A stretch of DNA of 64,000 nucleotides from CAJCIW01 sp963833965 (GTDB taxonomy: Bacteria; Chlamydiota; Chlamydiia; Chlamydiales; Rhabdochlamydiaceae), in assembly GCA_963833965.1 (NCBI GenBank), contig CAWHZZ010000003.1:1-64000 (forward strand), given 5' to 3'. Below the pieces are notes generated by a model. It did not search any database, was not told where the DNA came from, and was given only the letters and a program-made list of their open reading frames with translations. Each line of letters begins with the position of its first letter. Within the stretch, counting starts at the first letter, position 1. Position numbers and translations under genes: made by a program. This document shows positions 32,011 to 41,163 of the stretch, piece after piece.

Positions 32011-33700
32011 AAACCTTTCTAAAACTTTTGCGCCGGACAAACCTCCTGCGATCAAAGGGATCAATGCGGTGATTGAGAAAGGCAAGATCACTGCCCTAGC
32101 GGGCCCCGATGGCTCCGGTAAAACAACGCTGCTCCGCTTGATCGGCGGTCTTTTTCTTCCGACGGAAGGCACCGTCACAGTCGCCGGTTATGATACCGTA
32201 AAAAATCCTGAACCCATCCACACCTTAGTTGGCTACATGCCCCAAAAGTTTGGCCTATACGAGGATTTGACGGTGATGCAAAACCTCGTCCTTTACGCTG
32301 ACTTGCGCGGAGTTATCGGCCAAGAGAGGGAGAAGACGTTTGAAAGACTTTTGAAATTTACGGACCTTACTTCTTTCACGAAAAGACTGGCGGGCAATTT
32401 ATCGGGAGGGATGAAGCAGAAGCTAGGGCTGGCATGTGCTCTCTTGAAAAAACCCTCCCTGCTGCTCCTTGACGAGCCTACTGTGGGAGTCGATCCCATT
32501 TCTCGGCGCGAGCTTTGGAAAATGGCCACTTCTTTACTCGAAGAAGGGATCTCGATCGTGTGGAGCACCGCGTATTTGAACGAAGTTGAGAGGTGTGACA
32601 CTGTCATATTGCTCAATGAGGGAAAGCTCCTCTATGACGGTCCTCCGAAAAAGCTTTACGAGCGCGTGCAAGACCGCGTTTTTAAAATCACCAATATCCA
32701 GGGAAGCCGTCGCAGGCTCCTTTTTCAACTTCTCAATCAAAAAAATGTGATCGACGGCGTCATCCAAGGCAGCGAAATTCGCATTGTGACGAAAGAACCT
32801 GGAATTCCCTCGTTTTCCGTCGAGGGATTTGGATTTGAAATCCATCCGCAAGCTCCCCGATTTGAAGATGCTTTCATCGATATCTTAGGCGGCGGGCCAG
32901 GCGGCCGTTCTGAACTTGCCGACAGACGCCCTGCTGTCACAAATCAGATCGCAACTCCGGTAGAGGCGGAGAACTTGACCAAGAAATTCGGCGATTTTGT
33001 CGCCGTCGACGCGATCACTTTCACCATTAAAAAAGGGGAGATTTTCGGTCTACTGGGCCCCAACGGCGCCGGCAAATCGACAACATTTAAAATGCTTTGC
33101 GGCCTTCTACACCCAACAGCTGGCACAGCGCGAGTGACAAATGTCGATCTCGCTACAGCACCTGCCGAGGCGCGGTCCCACATCGGGTACATGGCGCAAA
33201 AATTTTCCCTCTATGGAACGCTAAGCGTGAAACAAAACCTCTCGTTCTTCGCAGGGATTTACGATCTTCAAGGCAAAGAAAAAGAAGAGGCGATCGAAAA
33301 AATGGTCGAAATCTTTTCTCTTCAGGAATACCTCTCGTCCACCTCCGAAAAGCTTCCGCTCGGCTATAAACAGCGCCTCTCGCTCGCCTGCGCAAACATG
33401 CACGATCCACAAGTGATATTTCTCGATGAGCCCACCTCCGGCGTCGATCCGATCACGCGCCGGGAATTTTGGAACCACATCAATGGCCTTGTCGAAAAAG
33501 GAGTCACAGTGATGGTCACGACCCACTTCATGGATGAAGCGGAGTATTGCGATAGGATAGCGCTGATTTACCGTAGCCGTGTCATTCACATGGGCACGCC
33601 GGATGAACTGAAAAATATCGCGAAGACTCCTGAAAACCCCAATCCGACGCTAGAGGATGCCTTCATCAAATTAATCGAAGAGTACGATGCAGCAAAATGA
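31988..33700 (+). CDS. ABC exporter ATPase with two nucleotide-binding domains (YbhF type)
   Basis: 570 residues, tandem NBDs. First domain: Walker A GPDGSGKTT, signature NLSGGMKQKLGLA, Walker B LLLLDEPTVGVDP. Second domain (about 320-560): Walker A GPNGAGKST, signature LPLGYKQRLSLACA (deviates from LSGGQ), Walker B VIFLDEPTSGVDP and switch histidine in VTTHFMDEAEYCD. This fused form is typical of YbhF/DrrA-like exporters with YbhS/YbhR permeases, as here. Both signature deviations exist in other members. It overlaps the adaptor gene (23 bp) and the first permease gene (14 bp). Confidence 0.9.
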   Translation: MDPIVIIKNLSKTFAPDKPPAIKGINAVIEKGKITALAGPDGSGKTTLLRLIGGLFLPTEGTVTVAGYDTVKNPEPIHTLVGYMPQKFGLYEDLTVMQNLVLYADLRGVIGQEREKTFERLLKFTDLTSFTKRLAGNLSGGMKQKLGLACALLKKPSLLLLDEPTVGVDPISRRELWKMATSLLEEGISIVWSTAYLNEVERCDTVILLNEGKLLYDGPPKKLYERVQDRVFKITNIQGSRRRLLFQLLNQKNVIDGVIQGSEIRIVTKEPGIPSFSVEGFGFEIHPQAPRFEDAFIDILGGGPGGRSELADRRPAVTNQIATPVEAENLTKKFGDFVAVDAITFTIKKGEIFGLLGPNGAGKSTTFKMLCGLLHPTAGTARVTNVDLATAPAEARSHIGYMAQKFSLYGTLSVKQNLSFFAGIYDLQGKEKEEAIEKMVEIFSLQEYLSSTSEKLPLGYKQRLSLACANMHDPQVIFLDEPTSGVDPITRREFWNHINGLVEKGVTVMVTTHFMDEAEYCDRIALIYRSRVIHMGTPDELKNIAKTPENPNPTLEDAFIKLIEEYDAAK

Positions 33701-34814
33701 ATTAAGAAGATTGAAAGCACTGATTGTCAAGGAAGGCTATCAAATCGTGCGCGACCCGAGCACGATCTTGATCTGTGTGCTTTTGCCGCTGCTGCTCCTT
33801 TTTCTCTATGGCTATGGGGTGTCGCTCGATTTGGATCACTTGAGGATAGGCGTTGTGATGGAGGAGACTGCACCAGAAGCGCAAACCCTGCTCGAATCGT
33901 TCACGAATTCCCGCTATTTCGATGTGAAGGTTGTCCGTGACAAGCGCGAACTCATCAAAGATATTGAGCGCGGCTCCATTCGCGGTTTTGTCGTGATTCC
34001 TTCCTATTTTAGTGATTTTCTCTATCGGAAAGGTCAGGTTGCCCCTATTCAATCGATCGCCGATGGTAGCGAAACGAACACAGCCAATTTTTTCCAAAAT
34101 TATGTTCAAGGCGCTTTCGCAACTTGGCTAGAGCAAGAAGCTGTTGGAGAGAATATCAAAGGCCTGCCTCGAGTCGGTGTGGAGCAGAGAGTCTGGTTCA
34201 ATGAACAGCTAGAGAGCCGCAATTTTCTCTTACCGGGGTCGCTTGCGATCATCATGACTTTGATCGGCACGATGCTGACTGCTCTTGTTGTTTCCAGAGA
34301 GTGGGAGAGGGGAACGATGGAGGCGCTCATCTCGACGCCGGTCAAGACTTGGGAACTGATCGCCGGCAAAGTCATTCCCTACTATGTTCTGGGGATGCTC
34401 TCGATGTGCATTTGCGTAGCGGTGACCACTCTTGTCTTTAATGTCCCTTTTCGAGGATCTTTTTTGTTGCTAGGCTTAGTTTCGAGTGTCTTTTTGATCA
34501 GCGCGCTCGGACTTGGGCTTATGATCTCCACACTTTGCAAAAGCCAAGCGCTAGCCTATCAGATCGCGCTCGTCGCCGGATTTTTGCCCGCATTCATTCT
34601 CTCGGGATTTCTTTTTGAAATCTACAGCATGCCTTTTTGGATTCAGCTCTTGACCTATCTCATGCCCGCCCGCTATTTCGTCCAATGTTTGCAGACCCTT
34701 TTTCTCGCAGGCGATGTCTGGCGTCTTATCCTCTGGAATCTTTTGCCCATGCTGCTCGTCGGGCTTCTCTTTTTTGGGATTGCGAGGCATAAGACAGTAA
34801 AACGGCTCGATTAA
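33687..34814 (+). CDS. ABC-2 type exporter permease (YbhS-like)
   Basis: 375 residues. One N-terminal helix (ILICVLLPLLLLFLYGYG), a large periplasmic domain (about 45-175) and five C-terminal helices including LAIIMTLIGTMLTALVVSRE and the ABC-2 motif WERGTMEALISTPVKTWELI. It forms the membrane channel with the second permease. Its start overlaps the ATPase gene by 14 bp. A 186-bp MITE follows its stop codon after 11 bp and separates it from its partner gene. Confidence 0.9.
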   Translation: MQQNELRRLKALIVKEGYQIVRDPSTILICVLLPLLLLFLYGYGVSLDLDHLRIGVVMEETAPEAQTLLESFTNSRYFDVKVVRDKRELIKDIERGSIRGFVVIPSYFSDFLYRKGQVAPIQSIADGSETNTANFFQNYVQGAFATWLEQEAVGENIKGLPRVGVEQRVWFNEQLESRNFLLPGSLAIIMTLIGTMLTALVVSREWERGTMEALISTPVKTWELIAGKVIPYYVLGMLSMCICVAVTTLVFNVPFRGSFLLLGLVSSVFLISALGLGLMISTLCKSQALAYQIALVAGFLPAFILSGFLFEIYSMPFWIQLLTYLMPARYFVQCLQTLFLAGDVWRLILWNLLPMLLVGLLFFGIARHKTVKRLD

Positions 34815-34825
34815 TCTATACGGTA

Positions 34826-35011
34826 TATACTGCTGACACTTGAAAGTTATAGGAAATTTCAATTTCAGCGCTTCAATTTTTTGTTTGTTGAAGCAGACCA
34901 TGTGCAAGCACATGGTCGATGGAAACGAACAAAAAGGCCATGGTAAAACCACGGCCGTAAGTGAAGATGCTGAAGCAGAAATTTTCATAACTTTCAAGTG
35001 GAAGCAGTATA
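34826..35011 (+). mobile_element. 186-bp MITE, copy 1 (inside the exporter operon)
   Basis: Terminal inverted repeats of about 25 bp begin TATACTGCT and contain CACTTGAAAGTTAT. The outer bases form TATA, in line with TA targeting. The inner part has no real gene but two short palindromes (CCATGTGC/GCACATGG). It agrees base for base, by eye, with the inverted copy at 43469-43654. Its ends resemble those of the IS630 element at 5293-6411 (TTCCACT(G/T)GAAAGTT(G/A)TGAA in common), so that transposase is a candidate mover. The right end supplies GGAAG and the A of the start codon of the next permease gene. Confidence 0.85.
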
Positions 35012-36120
35012 TGTTAAAACGCATTTTGTCATTGATCTGGAAAGAATTGCTGGCCGCCATGCGCGACCCCAAAAGCCGCATCTCGATCCTGCTTCCCCCC
35101 ATCATCCAATTGCTGATCTTTACGCCAGCGGCAACGCTAGATGTAAAAAATGTCCCAATTGGCATTTTGAATCGCGACAATGGAGAGCAGGCCTTTGAGC
35201 TCGTGCAGCGATTTCATGGCACGCCCTTTTTTAACCACATCGTCTACCTCAAAGGCGTTGAAGAGATCGGACCTTTTATCGACGAGCAAAAAGGGGTGAT
35301 GGTGGTCTCTATCGATGAAGAATTTTCCCGCAAGCTCGATCAAAATCTGCCCGCAGATGTCCAGCTCATTTTAGACGGAAGAAAATCCAACACAGCCCAA
35401 ATCTTGTCGGGCTATACTTCGAACATCATCCAACAATTCAATAAGGACTTCACAGCGGAAATGGGCATCCCCCAGCAGAATGCAGCGCTGGTTCCCAGAT
35501 GGTGGTATAATCCCAATGCGCTCTACCCCTGGTATAATATTCCCTCCCTCGTCTGCACTTTGAGCATGCTCGCGTGCCTTGTCATTACTACACAATCCAT
35601 TTCCCGAGAAAGGGAGTTGGGCACGTTTGATCAGCTCCTGGTATCTCCTTTAGGGACCTTCGAGATCGTCATCGGGAAAGCCATTCCTGGTATCCTCGTT
35701 GGCATGTTGGAAGGGTTGTTTCTCATGGCTGTCGGTACGGCGGCCTTCCAAGTGCCTTTCACGGGATCATTTCTTTTATTTTTGCTTTCGCAATTCACTT
35801 TCGTCTGCGCAATCAGTGGAACGGGGCTGTTCATCTCATCGCTTTGCTCGACGCAGCAGCAAGCGATGCTCGGGACCTTTATCTTCATGCTTCCCTCAAC
35901 TTTGTTATCGGGTTTTGCAACTCCCATCGAAAACATGCCGACTTGGCTGCAGCCCGTGACCTACTTGATCCCTTTGCGCTACATGTTGATCAATACAAAA
36001 GGGATTTTTCTCAAGGACATGCCCTTCAATCTTGTTCTCAATAACATATGGCCTATGGCTCTCATCGCCGCCTTTACCCTCATCAACGCAGGCATCCTTT
36101 TCCGCAGGAGGTTTCAGTGA
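35011..36120 (+). CDS. ABC-2 type exporter permease (YbhR-like), start at MITE boundary
   Basis: 369 residues from ATG 35011. An upstream extension in the same frame (from 34840) is coded by the MITE and is not homologous to permeases, so the start is set at MLKRILSLIWKELLAAMRDP. The protein has one N-terminal helix, a periplasmic domain and five to six C-terminal helices with SRERELGTFDQLLVSPLGTF (the ABC-2 motif). It pairs with the 33687 permease. The MITE places GGAAG 7 bp before the ATG, so translation probably now depends on that sequence. Expression and coupling of the operon may be altered. Confidence 0.85.
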   Translation: MLKRILSLIWKELLAAMRDPKSRISILLPPIIQLLIFTPAATLDVKNVPIGILNRDNGEQAFELVQRFHGTPFFNHIVYLKGVEEIGPFIDEQKGVMVVSIDEEFSRKLDQNLPADVQLILDGRKSNTAQILSGYTSNIIQQFNKDFTAEMGIPQQNAALVPRWWYNPNALYPWYNIPSLVCTLSMLACLVITTQSISRERELGTFDQLLVSPLGTFEIVIGKAIPGILVGMLEGLFLMAVGTAAFQVPFTGSFLLFLLSQFTFVCAISGTGLFISSLCSTQQQAMLGTFIFMLPSTLLSGFATPIENMPTWLQPVTYLIPLRYMLINTKGIFLKDMPFNLVLNNIWPMALIAAFTLINAGILFRRRFQ

Positions 36121-36435
36121 GGAGGGGACATGTTGTATTTTTGGCCTTTCTGACAAAAGTTTCTTTTGACGATCCTCTTCCGGATGCGATTGGTGAGCCC
36201 GGCATCCATGTCCTGCTTGGGCAAAATAGCCGTTGAAATTTAGTGGAAGTAGAGATACCATAACCCCTATGAACAAAGAAGAGCAACACTCAGCTCCTTT
36301 CGCCTCCTCTCTTACCCTTCTACTTCTGCGCCCAGCAGCGCAGTAAATAAATTAATTTCTCACCACTTTTATTCTTTACCACAAAGCCCTCCAAGAGGAG
36401 GGAGAAACTGAATCAATTTACAAAGGAACGATTTT
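36121..36435. other. Intergenic stretch between the exporter operon and the MFS gene
   Basis: No gene was seen in the 315 bp. Pyrimidine-rich, with a weak ribosome binding site (AAAGGAACG) before ATG 36436. No strong terminator was recognised. Confidence 0.4.
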
Positions 36436-37650
36436 ATGTTTTCTAGCAACAATTCGCGCATCATCGCGTGGGTGATATGGATCATCGCATCCGTATTTTA
36501 TGCCTATCAATGGGTATTAAGAGTGATGCCCAACATCATGCTGAACGATATCATGCAGCGGTTCAGCATCGACGCAGCGACCTTTGGTCAACTCTCAGGT
36601 GTTTATTACATCGGCTATGTGCTCATGCATTTACCGATTGGAATCTTATTGGACCGCGTTGGCCCGAAAAAGGTGATGGCGGCGAGCATCCTTTTGACCG
36701 TCATCGGCCTGTCTCCTTTAGTTTTCGCCGATCATTGGATTTACCCCATGGCAGGGAGGTTTTTGGTGGGGATGGGCTCTTCGGCAGCCATTTTAGGTGT
36801 CTTCAAAATTATCCGAATGACCTTCAGCGAGAAACGGTTTCCCCGGATGCTTAGCTTTTCTGTCACCATCGGTTTGATCGGGGCGATTTACGGCGGGGGT
36901 CCTGTCAGCTATCTGTGCGAAAATTTAGGCGCCCAAGCCGTCGTTCAAATCTTCGCTCTGATCGGCATCGGCCTTGCTGCGGTAACTTTTTGGATTGTGC
37001 CCACGACAAAAACTCCCGGCCGGACCAGTGTCTTGTCCGATGTTAAAGAAGTTTTGAGCAATCGACGCGTCCTTGGATCCTGCATTTGCGCTGGCCTGAT
37101 GCTCGGCCCCTTGGAAGGCTTTGCCGATGTCTGGAGCGCGACATTCTTAAAACAGGCCTATGGTCTGGAAGCGACGGTTGCAGCAAGCATCTCTTCGATG
37201 ATTTTCATTGGGATGTGCTTTGGATCTCCCGTGCTCAGTTTGATCGCTGATAAAGTCGGAAGCTACCTATTGACCATCATCGGAGCCGGTATTGTGATGG
37301 CCTGCAGCTTCATTCTGTTTTTGTCCTATCCGCTCTCTTCGACCTGGCTCAGCTTGAGCTTTGTTCTCGTTGGCGTCTGCTGCGCCTATCAGATCCTGGC
37401 CATTTACAAAGCCTCGACCTATGTGCGAGAAGAGGTGGCAGGGTTAACAACGGCTGTGGCCAATATGATCATCATGTCATTCGGATACGCTTTCCACACA
37501 GCTATTGGGAGTGTGATTCATGTTTTGGGAGGGCCTGAAAACTCCCGCGCCCTGTTTTATGGGGTCGGAGTCGTCCCTGTTGCCCTTTGCCTCGGCGTCG
37601 CCGGCTATTTTTATCTCTTTGTCAGAGAAAAGAAAACCGTCCAGGCATGA
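36436..37650 (+). CDS. MFS transporter
   Basis: 404 residues, 12 predicted helices. MFS motif A is visible in loop 2-3 as GILLDRVGPKKVM (GxxxDRxGxKK). The N-terminal half contains VFYAYQWVLRVMPNIMLNDI and the second half starts about residue 205 (VLGSCICAGLMLGPLEGFAD). No substrate-specific motif was recognised. It is a stand-alone gene. It could export or import a small metabolite; some relatives in obligate intracellular bacteria are phosphate-ester or nucleotide-related, but no such assignment is made. Confidence 0.85.
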   Translation: MFSSNNSRIIAWVIWIIASVFYAYQWVLRVMPNIMLNDIMQRFSIDAATFGQLSGVYYIGYVLMHLPIGILLDRVGPKKVMAASILLTVIGLSPLVFADHWIYPMAGRFLVGMGSSAAILGVFKIIRMTFSEKRFPRMLSFSVTIGLIGAIYGGGPVSYLCENLGAQAVVQIFALIGIGLAAVTFWIVPTTKTPGRTSVLSDVKEVLSNRRVLGSCICAGLMLGPLEGFADVWSATFLKQAYGLEATVAASISSMIFIGMCFGSPVLSLIADKVGSYLLTIIGAGIVMACSFILFLSYPLSSTWLSLSFVLVGVCCAYQILAIYKASTYVREEVAGLTTAVANMIIMSFGYAFHTAIGSVIHVLGGPENSRALFYGVGVVPVALCLGVAGYFYLFVREKKTVQA

Positions 37651-37682
37651 ACGTTGAGAGCCATTCAGGTAGTGATACCTGA

Positions 37683-37718
37683 AAAATAACAGGATGACCA
37701 GGATGGTCAGGATAAGAA
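37683..37718 (+). repeat. CAGGATG-type dispersed repeat R2, copy 1
   Basis: AAAATAACAGGATGACCAGG followed by ATGGTCAGGATAAGAA; the heptad CAGGATG occurs imperfectly in tandem. A second copy in hairpin form is at 63107-63180. Confidence 0.6.
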
Positions 37719-37829
37719 ATCCTCATTTTTTTTCTATAGAGCACTGGGCCCATTTCTGGCAATTGCAGGCAATGGAGAAGCAGAGGAAATAGAGAAATGC
37801 TTAAAAGTAGAGTTTTGCGGTAAAGTATT

Positions 37830-37990
37830 AGAGGCTGTCTGCGTTTTCGTTATTTTGATTTTTGATGGATTTTTCTTTAGGCTTTTCTTCGATCCCGAAG
37901 GACATAGTTAATAACTAGACCAAGGGATCGAAGAAAAGCCTAGAGAAAAAGGCGCAAAAAGCAATGTAACAGAAATCGCAGACAGCCTCT
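37830..37990. repeat. Nested inverted-repeat element (161 bp), MITE-like
   Basis: The outer arms AGAGGCTGTCTGCG (37830-37843) and CGCAGACAGCCTCT (37977-37990) match exactly. The inner arms, 37871-37896 and 37924-37948, pair over about 26 bp with one mismatch (core GGCTTTTCTTCGATCCC). The centre carries AGTTAATAACT. No reading frame of note. It lies in the 365-bp gap between the MFS and phosphatase genes together with R2. Confidence 0.7.
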
Positions 37991-38015
37991 TAGCATTGAA
38001 AAAACAATTTACTCT

Positions 38016-38726
38016 ATGTTTCAGTTTTTTTCCGATCGATTCTTTTTTTTAATGCAGCTCTGCTGTCTCCTATGCTTCGGTAACGCTTTTTCTCAAGAAA
38101 CGCGGATTCTCTACATTCGCCATGGAGAGGTTCCCGGCAACGACCCGAATCCCGCAACCTATATCTACACGGGAAGTAGGACCGACGACTCTTTGACAGA
38201 GAAGGGTAGAGCTCAAGCTGCCGCGTGCGCGATGAGGATTGCCGATCTGAAAATCACAGCGGTCTATGCGTCGACGCTGAAGCGAGCGATGGAAACAGCA
38301 GAGCTTATTGCACAAAAACTGGGATTAGAAGTCCAACTCCGGCAGAACTTAAGAGAGATCGATTGGGGATGCGCCGATGGGCAACTAGTCCAAAGAGTGA
38401 CAGAAAAATACAAAGCAATCGAATCCCAGATCGCGCTGCAATACCCCGACAGAAAAGAGAGATGGGACCACCTTCCCGTTTTTGAAGGAGCGGAAACCTA
38501 TAATGCCCTCTTAAAGCGCACGATGGAAGAACTAGCGGCAATCGCAGAATTGCACAAAGGGGAGACGATCGTGGTTGTTGGGCATGGAAGAGTACTCAAA
38601 ACCCTCATTGCCGATCTTAGAGATTCCGAGGAAAAAATCCCTTATCCCGCTAACTGCGGAATCGCCGAGTTCACTTATTCGACTTCCGCTCAAAATGGTT
38701 TTCAATTTATCAAAATTCTTGAGTAA
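38016..38726 (+). CDS. Secreted histidine-phosphatase-family protein (phosphoglycerate-mutase-like)
   Basis: 236 residues. Signal peptide region about 1-26 (FFLMQLCCLLCFGNAFSQE). The catalytic histidine lies in ILYIRHGEVPGN, the arginine in TLKRAMETAELIA, glutamate in EIDWGCADG and second histidine in VVGHGRVLKTLIAD, so the active site is complete. Family members cleave phosphate from small molecules or proteins; the signal peptide places this one outside the cytoplasm. The nested inverted-repeat element ends 25 bp upstream of its start. Confidence 0.8.
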   Translation: MFQFFSDRFFFLMQLCCLLCFGNAFSQETRILYIRHGEVPGNDPNPATYIYTGSRTDDSLTEKGRAQAAACAMRIADLKITAVYASTLKRAMETAELIAQKLGLEVQLRQNLREIDWGCADGQLVQRVTEKYKAIESQIALQYPDRKERWDHLPVFEGAETYNALLKRTMEELAAIAELHKGETIVVVGHGRVLKTLIADLRDSEEKIPYPANCGIAEFTYSTSAQNGFQFIKILE

Positions 38727-38748
38727 GTTTTTTTAACTGAGTTTGTTA

Positions 38749-39822
38749 TCAGTCTCTTAGGCGCGATGAATAGGCGGCGAGGAGCTTTCGAACGTAAAGC
38801 TCAACGCCAGCGGAGGTGAAATTTTGCTCGGCAAAAGCCGAAGCCTCTTTGGCAATGTTTTTGGCCGCTTCGTCATTTTGTTTTAGCCATGCGATTTTTT
38901 CCAGTAAGTCGGAAAAATCGGCCCTGTAGGGGACGTAATGCTTATAAGGGATTAAAGCGGTGTCATACCACTCCATCCAGTCGGATTCATTTTTTAAGAC
39001 GACAGAATGGGAGAACAGCTGCCATTTTAGGGAGCTGGCGCATGTGTTGCCATCAATGGCGATGAGATATTTGTAAATGACTTGGGATTGGGGGGAGACG
39101 GATAGTTTGATCAAGCCGCGATCGCGCATGGCAGCTTCCACCTCGGGGTTGATTTGAATAATCCCTGTAAAGGCGCAGTCGAGCAGAGTTGGGGCAGTCT
39201 CGGACAGTAGAACGAGCTTTGCCCTGAAGGAATTCATCCAATTTCCCAAGGTGTAATTTTTACCCGTTGTGGACCCCCTCCAGTACCCCAATTCAATTTT
39301 GCTATCCCAAGGGATTTTTTCATTGTGCTTGCCTACCCTCGCAAAAGTTTTGTAAATTTTCGGATACAAATACATCGCAGGGATGGCCACGATTTTGGTT
39401 TGGGACTTAAATTTAGAAATACAAAATATGGGAACGTTGCTGTTGTCGAATTCTTTTTCTTCGCAACCATCCTCCAAAAAGATAATGAAATCCGTTTCGC
39501 AAAGGGCAGCGTCATTGTGCAATTTTGCTAAAAAGCTTAAGTAGCCTTGCACTCTTATCGCATATTGAGACTGCAAAAGAGATGTGGTATGGCTTAATTT
39601 CCCTCGTTGAATTTTGATTCGGACATAAGGGAAATTTTTTTCTAAAAGAGAGCTTTCTAGAGTATCCAAGTCTTTAATCTTAATTTGATCAAACGCCGCT
39701 AATTCGGTTTGAATCCGCTCGTCCATCCATGCATGCGGGTCGTTGTGACTTTTCGAGAGAAAAAAAACAAAGGAAGCGCTACCGATTAGAATGAAAAAAA
39801 TCGCAAATTTGAAATATCGCAT
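38749..39822 (-). CDS. CAP10/GT90-family glycosyltransferase
   Basis: 357 residues with an N-terminal membrane anchor or signal (FKFAIFFILIGSASFVFFLS). The CAP10 domain is visible from about residue 140: KFKSQTKIVAIPAMYLYP, then KIELGYWRGSTTGKNYTLGN, the IDGNTCASSLKWQLFSHSVV segment and VLKNESDWMEWYDTALIPYK. In other organisms CAP10/GT90 enzymes add xylose or glucose to proteins or capsule/LPS. In this window it is the only glycan-modifying gene next to phosphatase and MBL genes. Convergent with the phosphatase gene. Confidence 0.85.
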   Translation of the reverse strand: MRYFKFAIFFILIGSASFVFFLSKSHNDPHAWMDERIQTELAAFDQIKIKDLDTLESSLLEKNFPYVRIKIQRGKLSHTTSLLQSQYAIRVQGYLSFLAKLHNDAALCETDFIIFLEDGCEEKEFDNSNVPIFCISKFKSQTKIVAIPAMYLYPKIYKTFARVGKHNEKIPWDSKIELGYWRGSTTGKNYTLGNWMNSFRAKLVLLSETAPTLLDCAFTGIIQINPEVEAAMRDRGLIKLSVSPQSQVIYKYLIAIDGNTCASSLKWQLFSHSVVLKNESDWMEWYDTALIPYKHYVPYRADFSDLLEKIAWLKQNDEAAKNIAKEASAFAEQNFTSAGVELYVRKLLAAYSSRLRD

Positions 39823-40001
39823 ATTTTAATAACTTGGTGTGTCAACGCCTTTAAATTTTTCGCATAAAGGATTCCATCGCCTGCTTAAAACTAAATTTTT
39901 AACTCAATCTGCGCCTTTCTGTCATTAATTTTTTTGACCTGGTTCGTAAAGTTCTTTTTGCGTTAACATGTTCTTGATTTTTTAAAGAAAAAGGGATTCC
40001 T

Positions 40002-40397
40002 ATGAGCAGCAAAGTCGGTGGAAGAACAGTCGTTACAGTGGCACAGCTCGGCGGGCATTGGGGTGGAATACAAGTCAACCCAAATGATTCAAAATCTGCG
40101 GTGACCACGATGCTGACGGATAAAAAAGCTGCGGAGGCTGCTGCAAAGCTGTTTGCCAAGGAGCATGGCTTTTTGTATTTGGAAAATCATCTAACTTTTG
40201 ATCAACCGATCGTCACCATTTGGAGGACTCTAGGCCATTGGGTTCCCGCTAAAATTTTTGACGATCGCATTGCCGGAGCGGGTAGGATATGGCCCACCAA
40301 AGAGGAAGCCAAAAGAGAAGCCGAGTGGGTTGCTGCTCGCGATGGTCTAATGTACGCGCCCTCGATTGGAGAAGAGGCTTTTCCTGGAGTAGTATGA
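40002..40397 (+). CDS. Small hypothetical protein (DUF2188-like pattern)
   Basis: 131 residues. Two similar halves are visible: GGRTVVTVAQLGGHWGGIQV and TDKKAAEAAAKLFAKEHG, then IVTIWRTLGHWVPAKIFDDR and TKEEAKREAEWVAARDG. This strand-then-helix form (AxxxAxxxAKxxG) resembles DUF2188-type repeats, whose function is unknown. It has AAAGGGATT before the ATG. The stop overlaps the ATG of the MBL hydrolase (ATGA), so the two are coupled. Cytosolic. Confidence 0.6.
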   Translation: MSSKVGGRTVVTVAQLGGHWGGIQVNPNDSKSAVTTMLTDKKAAEAAAKLFAKEHGFLYLENHLTFDQPIVTIWRTLGHWVPAKIFDDRIAGAGRIWPTKEEAKREAEWVAARDGLMYAPSIGEEAFPGVV

Positions 40398-41104
40398 ACG
40401 AAACGAGTATCAAAATCATTTATGACAACTGCAAGGAAAACAAAGAGCTGCAAGAGGGCTGGGGATTTTCTGCTCTCATCGAAACGGAGCGTCGGAAGAT
40501 CCTCTTTGATACGGGTAAGGATCCCAAAGCCTTTTTTTCGAATGCGGATAAAATGCAGATCGACCTTCAACAAATTACCGACGTTGTCTTTTCCCACAAG
40601 CATAACGATCATACCGCAGGATGTCTCGAGATTTTAGGAAAATTGAAGAGAGATTGCCGCGTCCATCTGCCTAAAGGTTTCCCGCGAAAATTAATCCCTC
40701 GCGACATGCAGATTCTAGATTCCGATTTTCAGCAAATCGACGAGGGAATCTTCTCGATGGTGCTCAAAGCGGGTTTTTTTCTCTATGAGCAAATCCTCAT
40801 CGTCCAAACAAAAAAAGGGTTGCTCATTGTGACCGGCTGCGCGCATCCGGGCATCACGCATATTGTAGAGGCAGCTAAAGCTAAATTGAGTGCCCCCGTT
40901 TACTGCATTTTAGGTGGATTTCACCTATTTCGCAAATCGTCCTCCTTCACGAAAAAAATCGTGGATCAATTTAAGCGCCTAGAAGTCGAAAAGGTAGCCC
41001 CTTGCCACTGCTCTGGAAAACAGACGATTGAGCAATTTAAAGAGGCTTACGAGCAAAATTTCCATCGAGTGGGCACAGGTTCTGTTTTGAAAATTGGTGG
41101 GTAG
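40394..41104 (+). CDS. MBL-fold metallo-hydrolase (COG1237-like)
   Basis: 236 residues from ATG 40394, which overlaps the stop of the previous gene. The metal-binding motif HxHxDH is in VVFSHKHNDHTAG. Further ligands are probable in VTGCAHPGITHI and LGGFHLF, with the late histidine in VAPCHCSGKQTIEQF. This is the subfamily that includes the archaeal RFAP-synthase-like MBL proteins (COG1237). The substrate is unknown. The N-terminal LIETERRKILFDTGKDP is typical. No signal peptide. Confidence 0.85.
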   Translation: MNETSIKIIYDNCKENKELQEGWGFSALIETERRKILFDTGKDPKAFFSNADKMQIDLQQITDVVFSHKHNDHTAGCLEILGKLKRDCRVHLPKGFPRKLIPRDMQILDSDFQQIDEGIFSMVLKAGFFLYEQILIVQTKKGLLIVTGCAHPGITHIVEAAKAKLSAPVYCILGGFHLFRKSSSFTKKIVDQFKRLEVEKVAPCHCSGKQTIEQFKEAYEQNFHRVGTGSVLKIGG

Positions 41105-41163
41105 ATGCGCTTCAAAATTGTCATCTGTATCCCACTTCTCTCGATCATCGTAATAGGATAGCC

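Noticed and set aside
34840..35010. N-terminal extension of the second permease by 57 residues
   Set aside because: It is the MITE read in frame; the same peptide is coded by the inverted copy at 43.5 kb where no permease follows.
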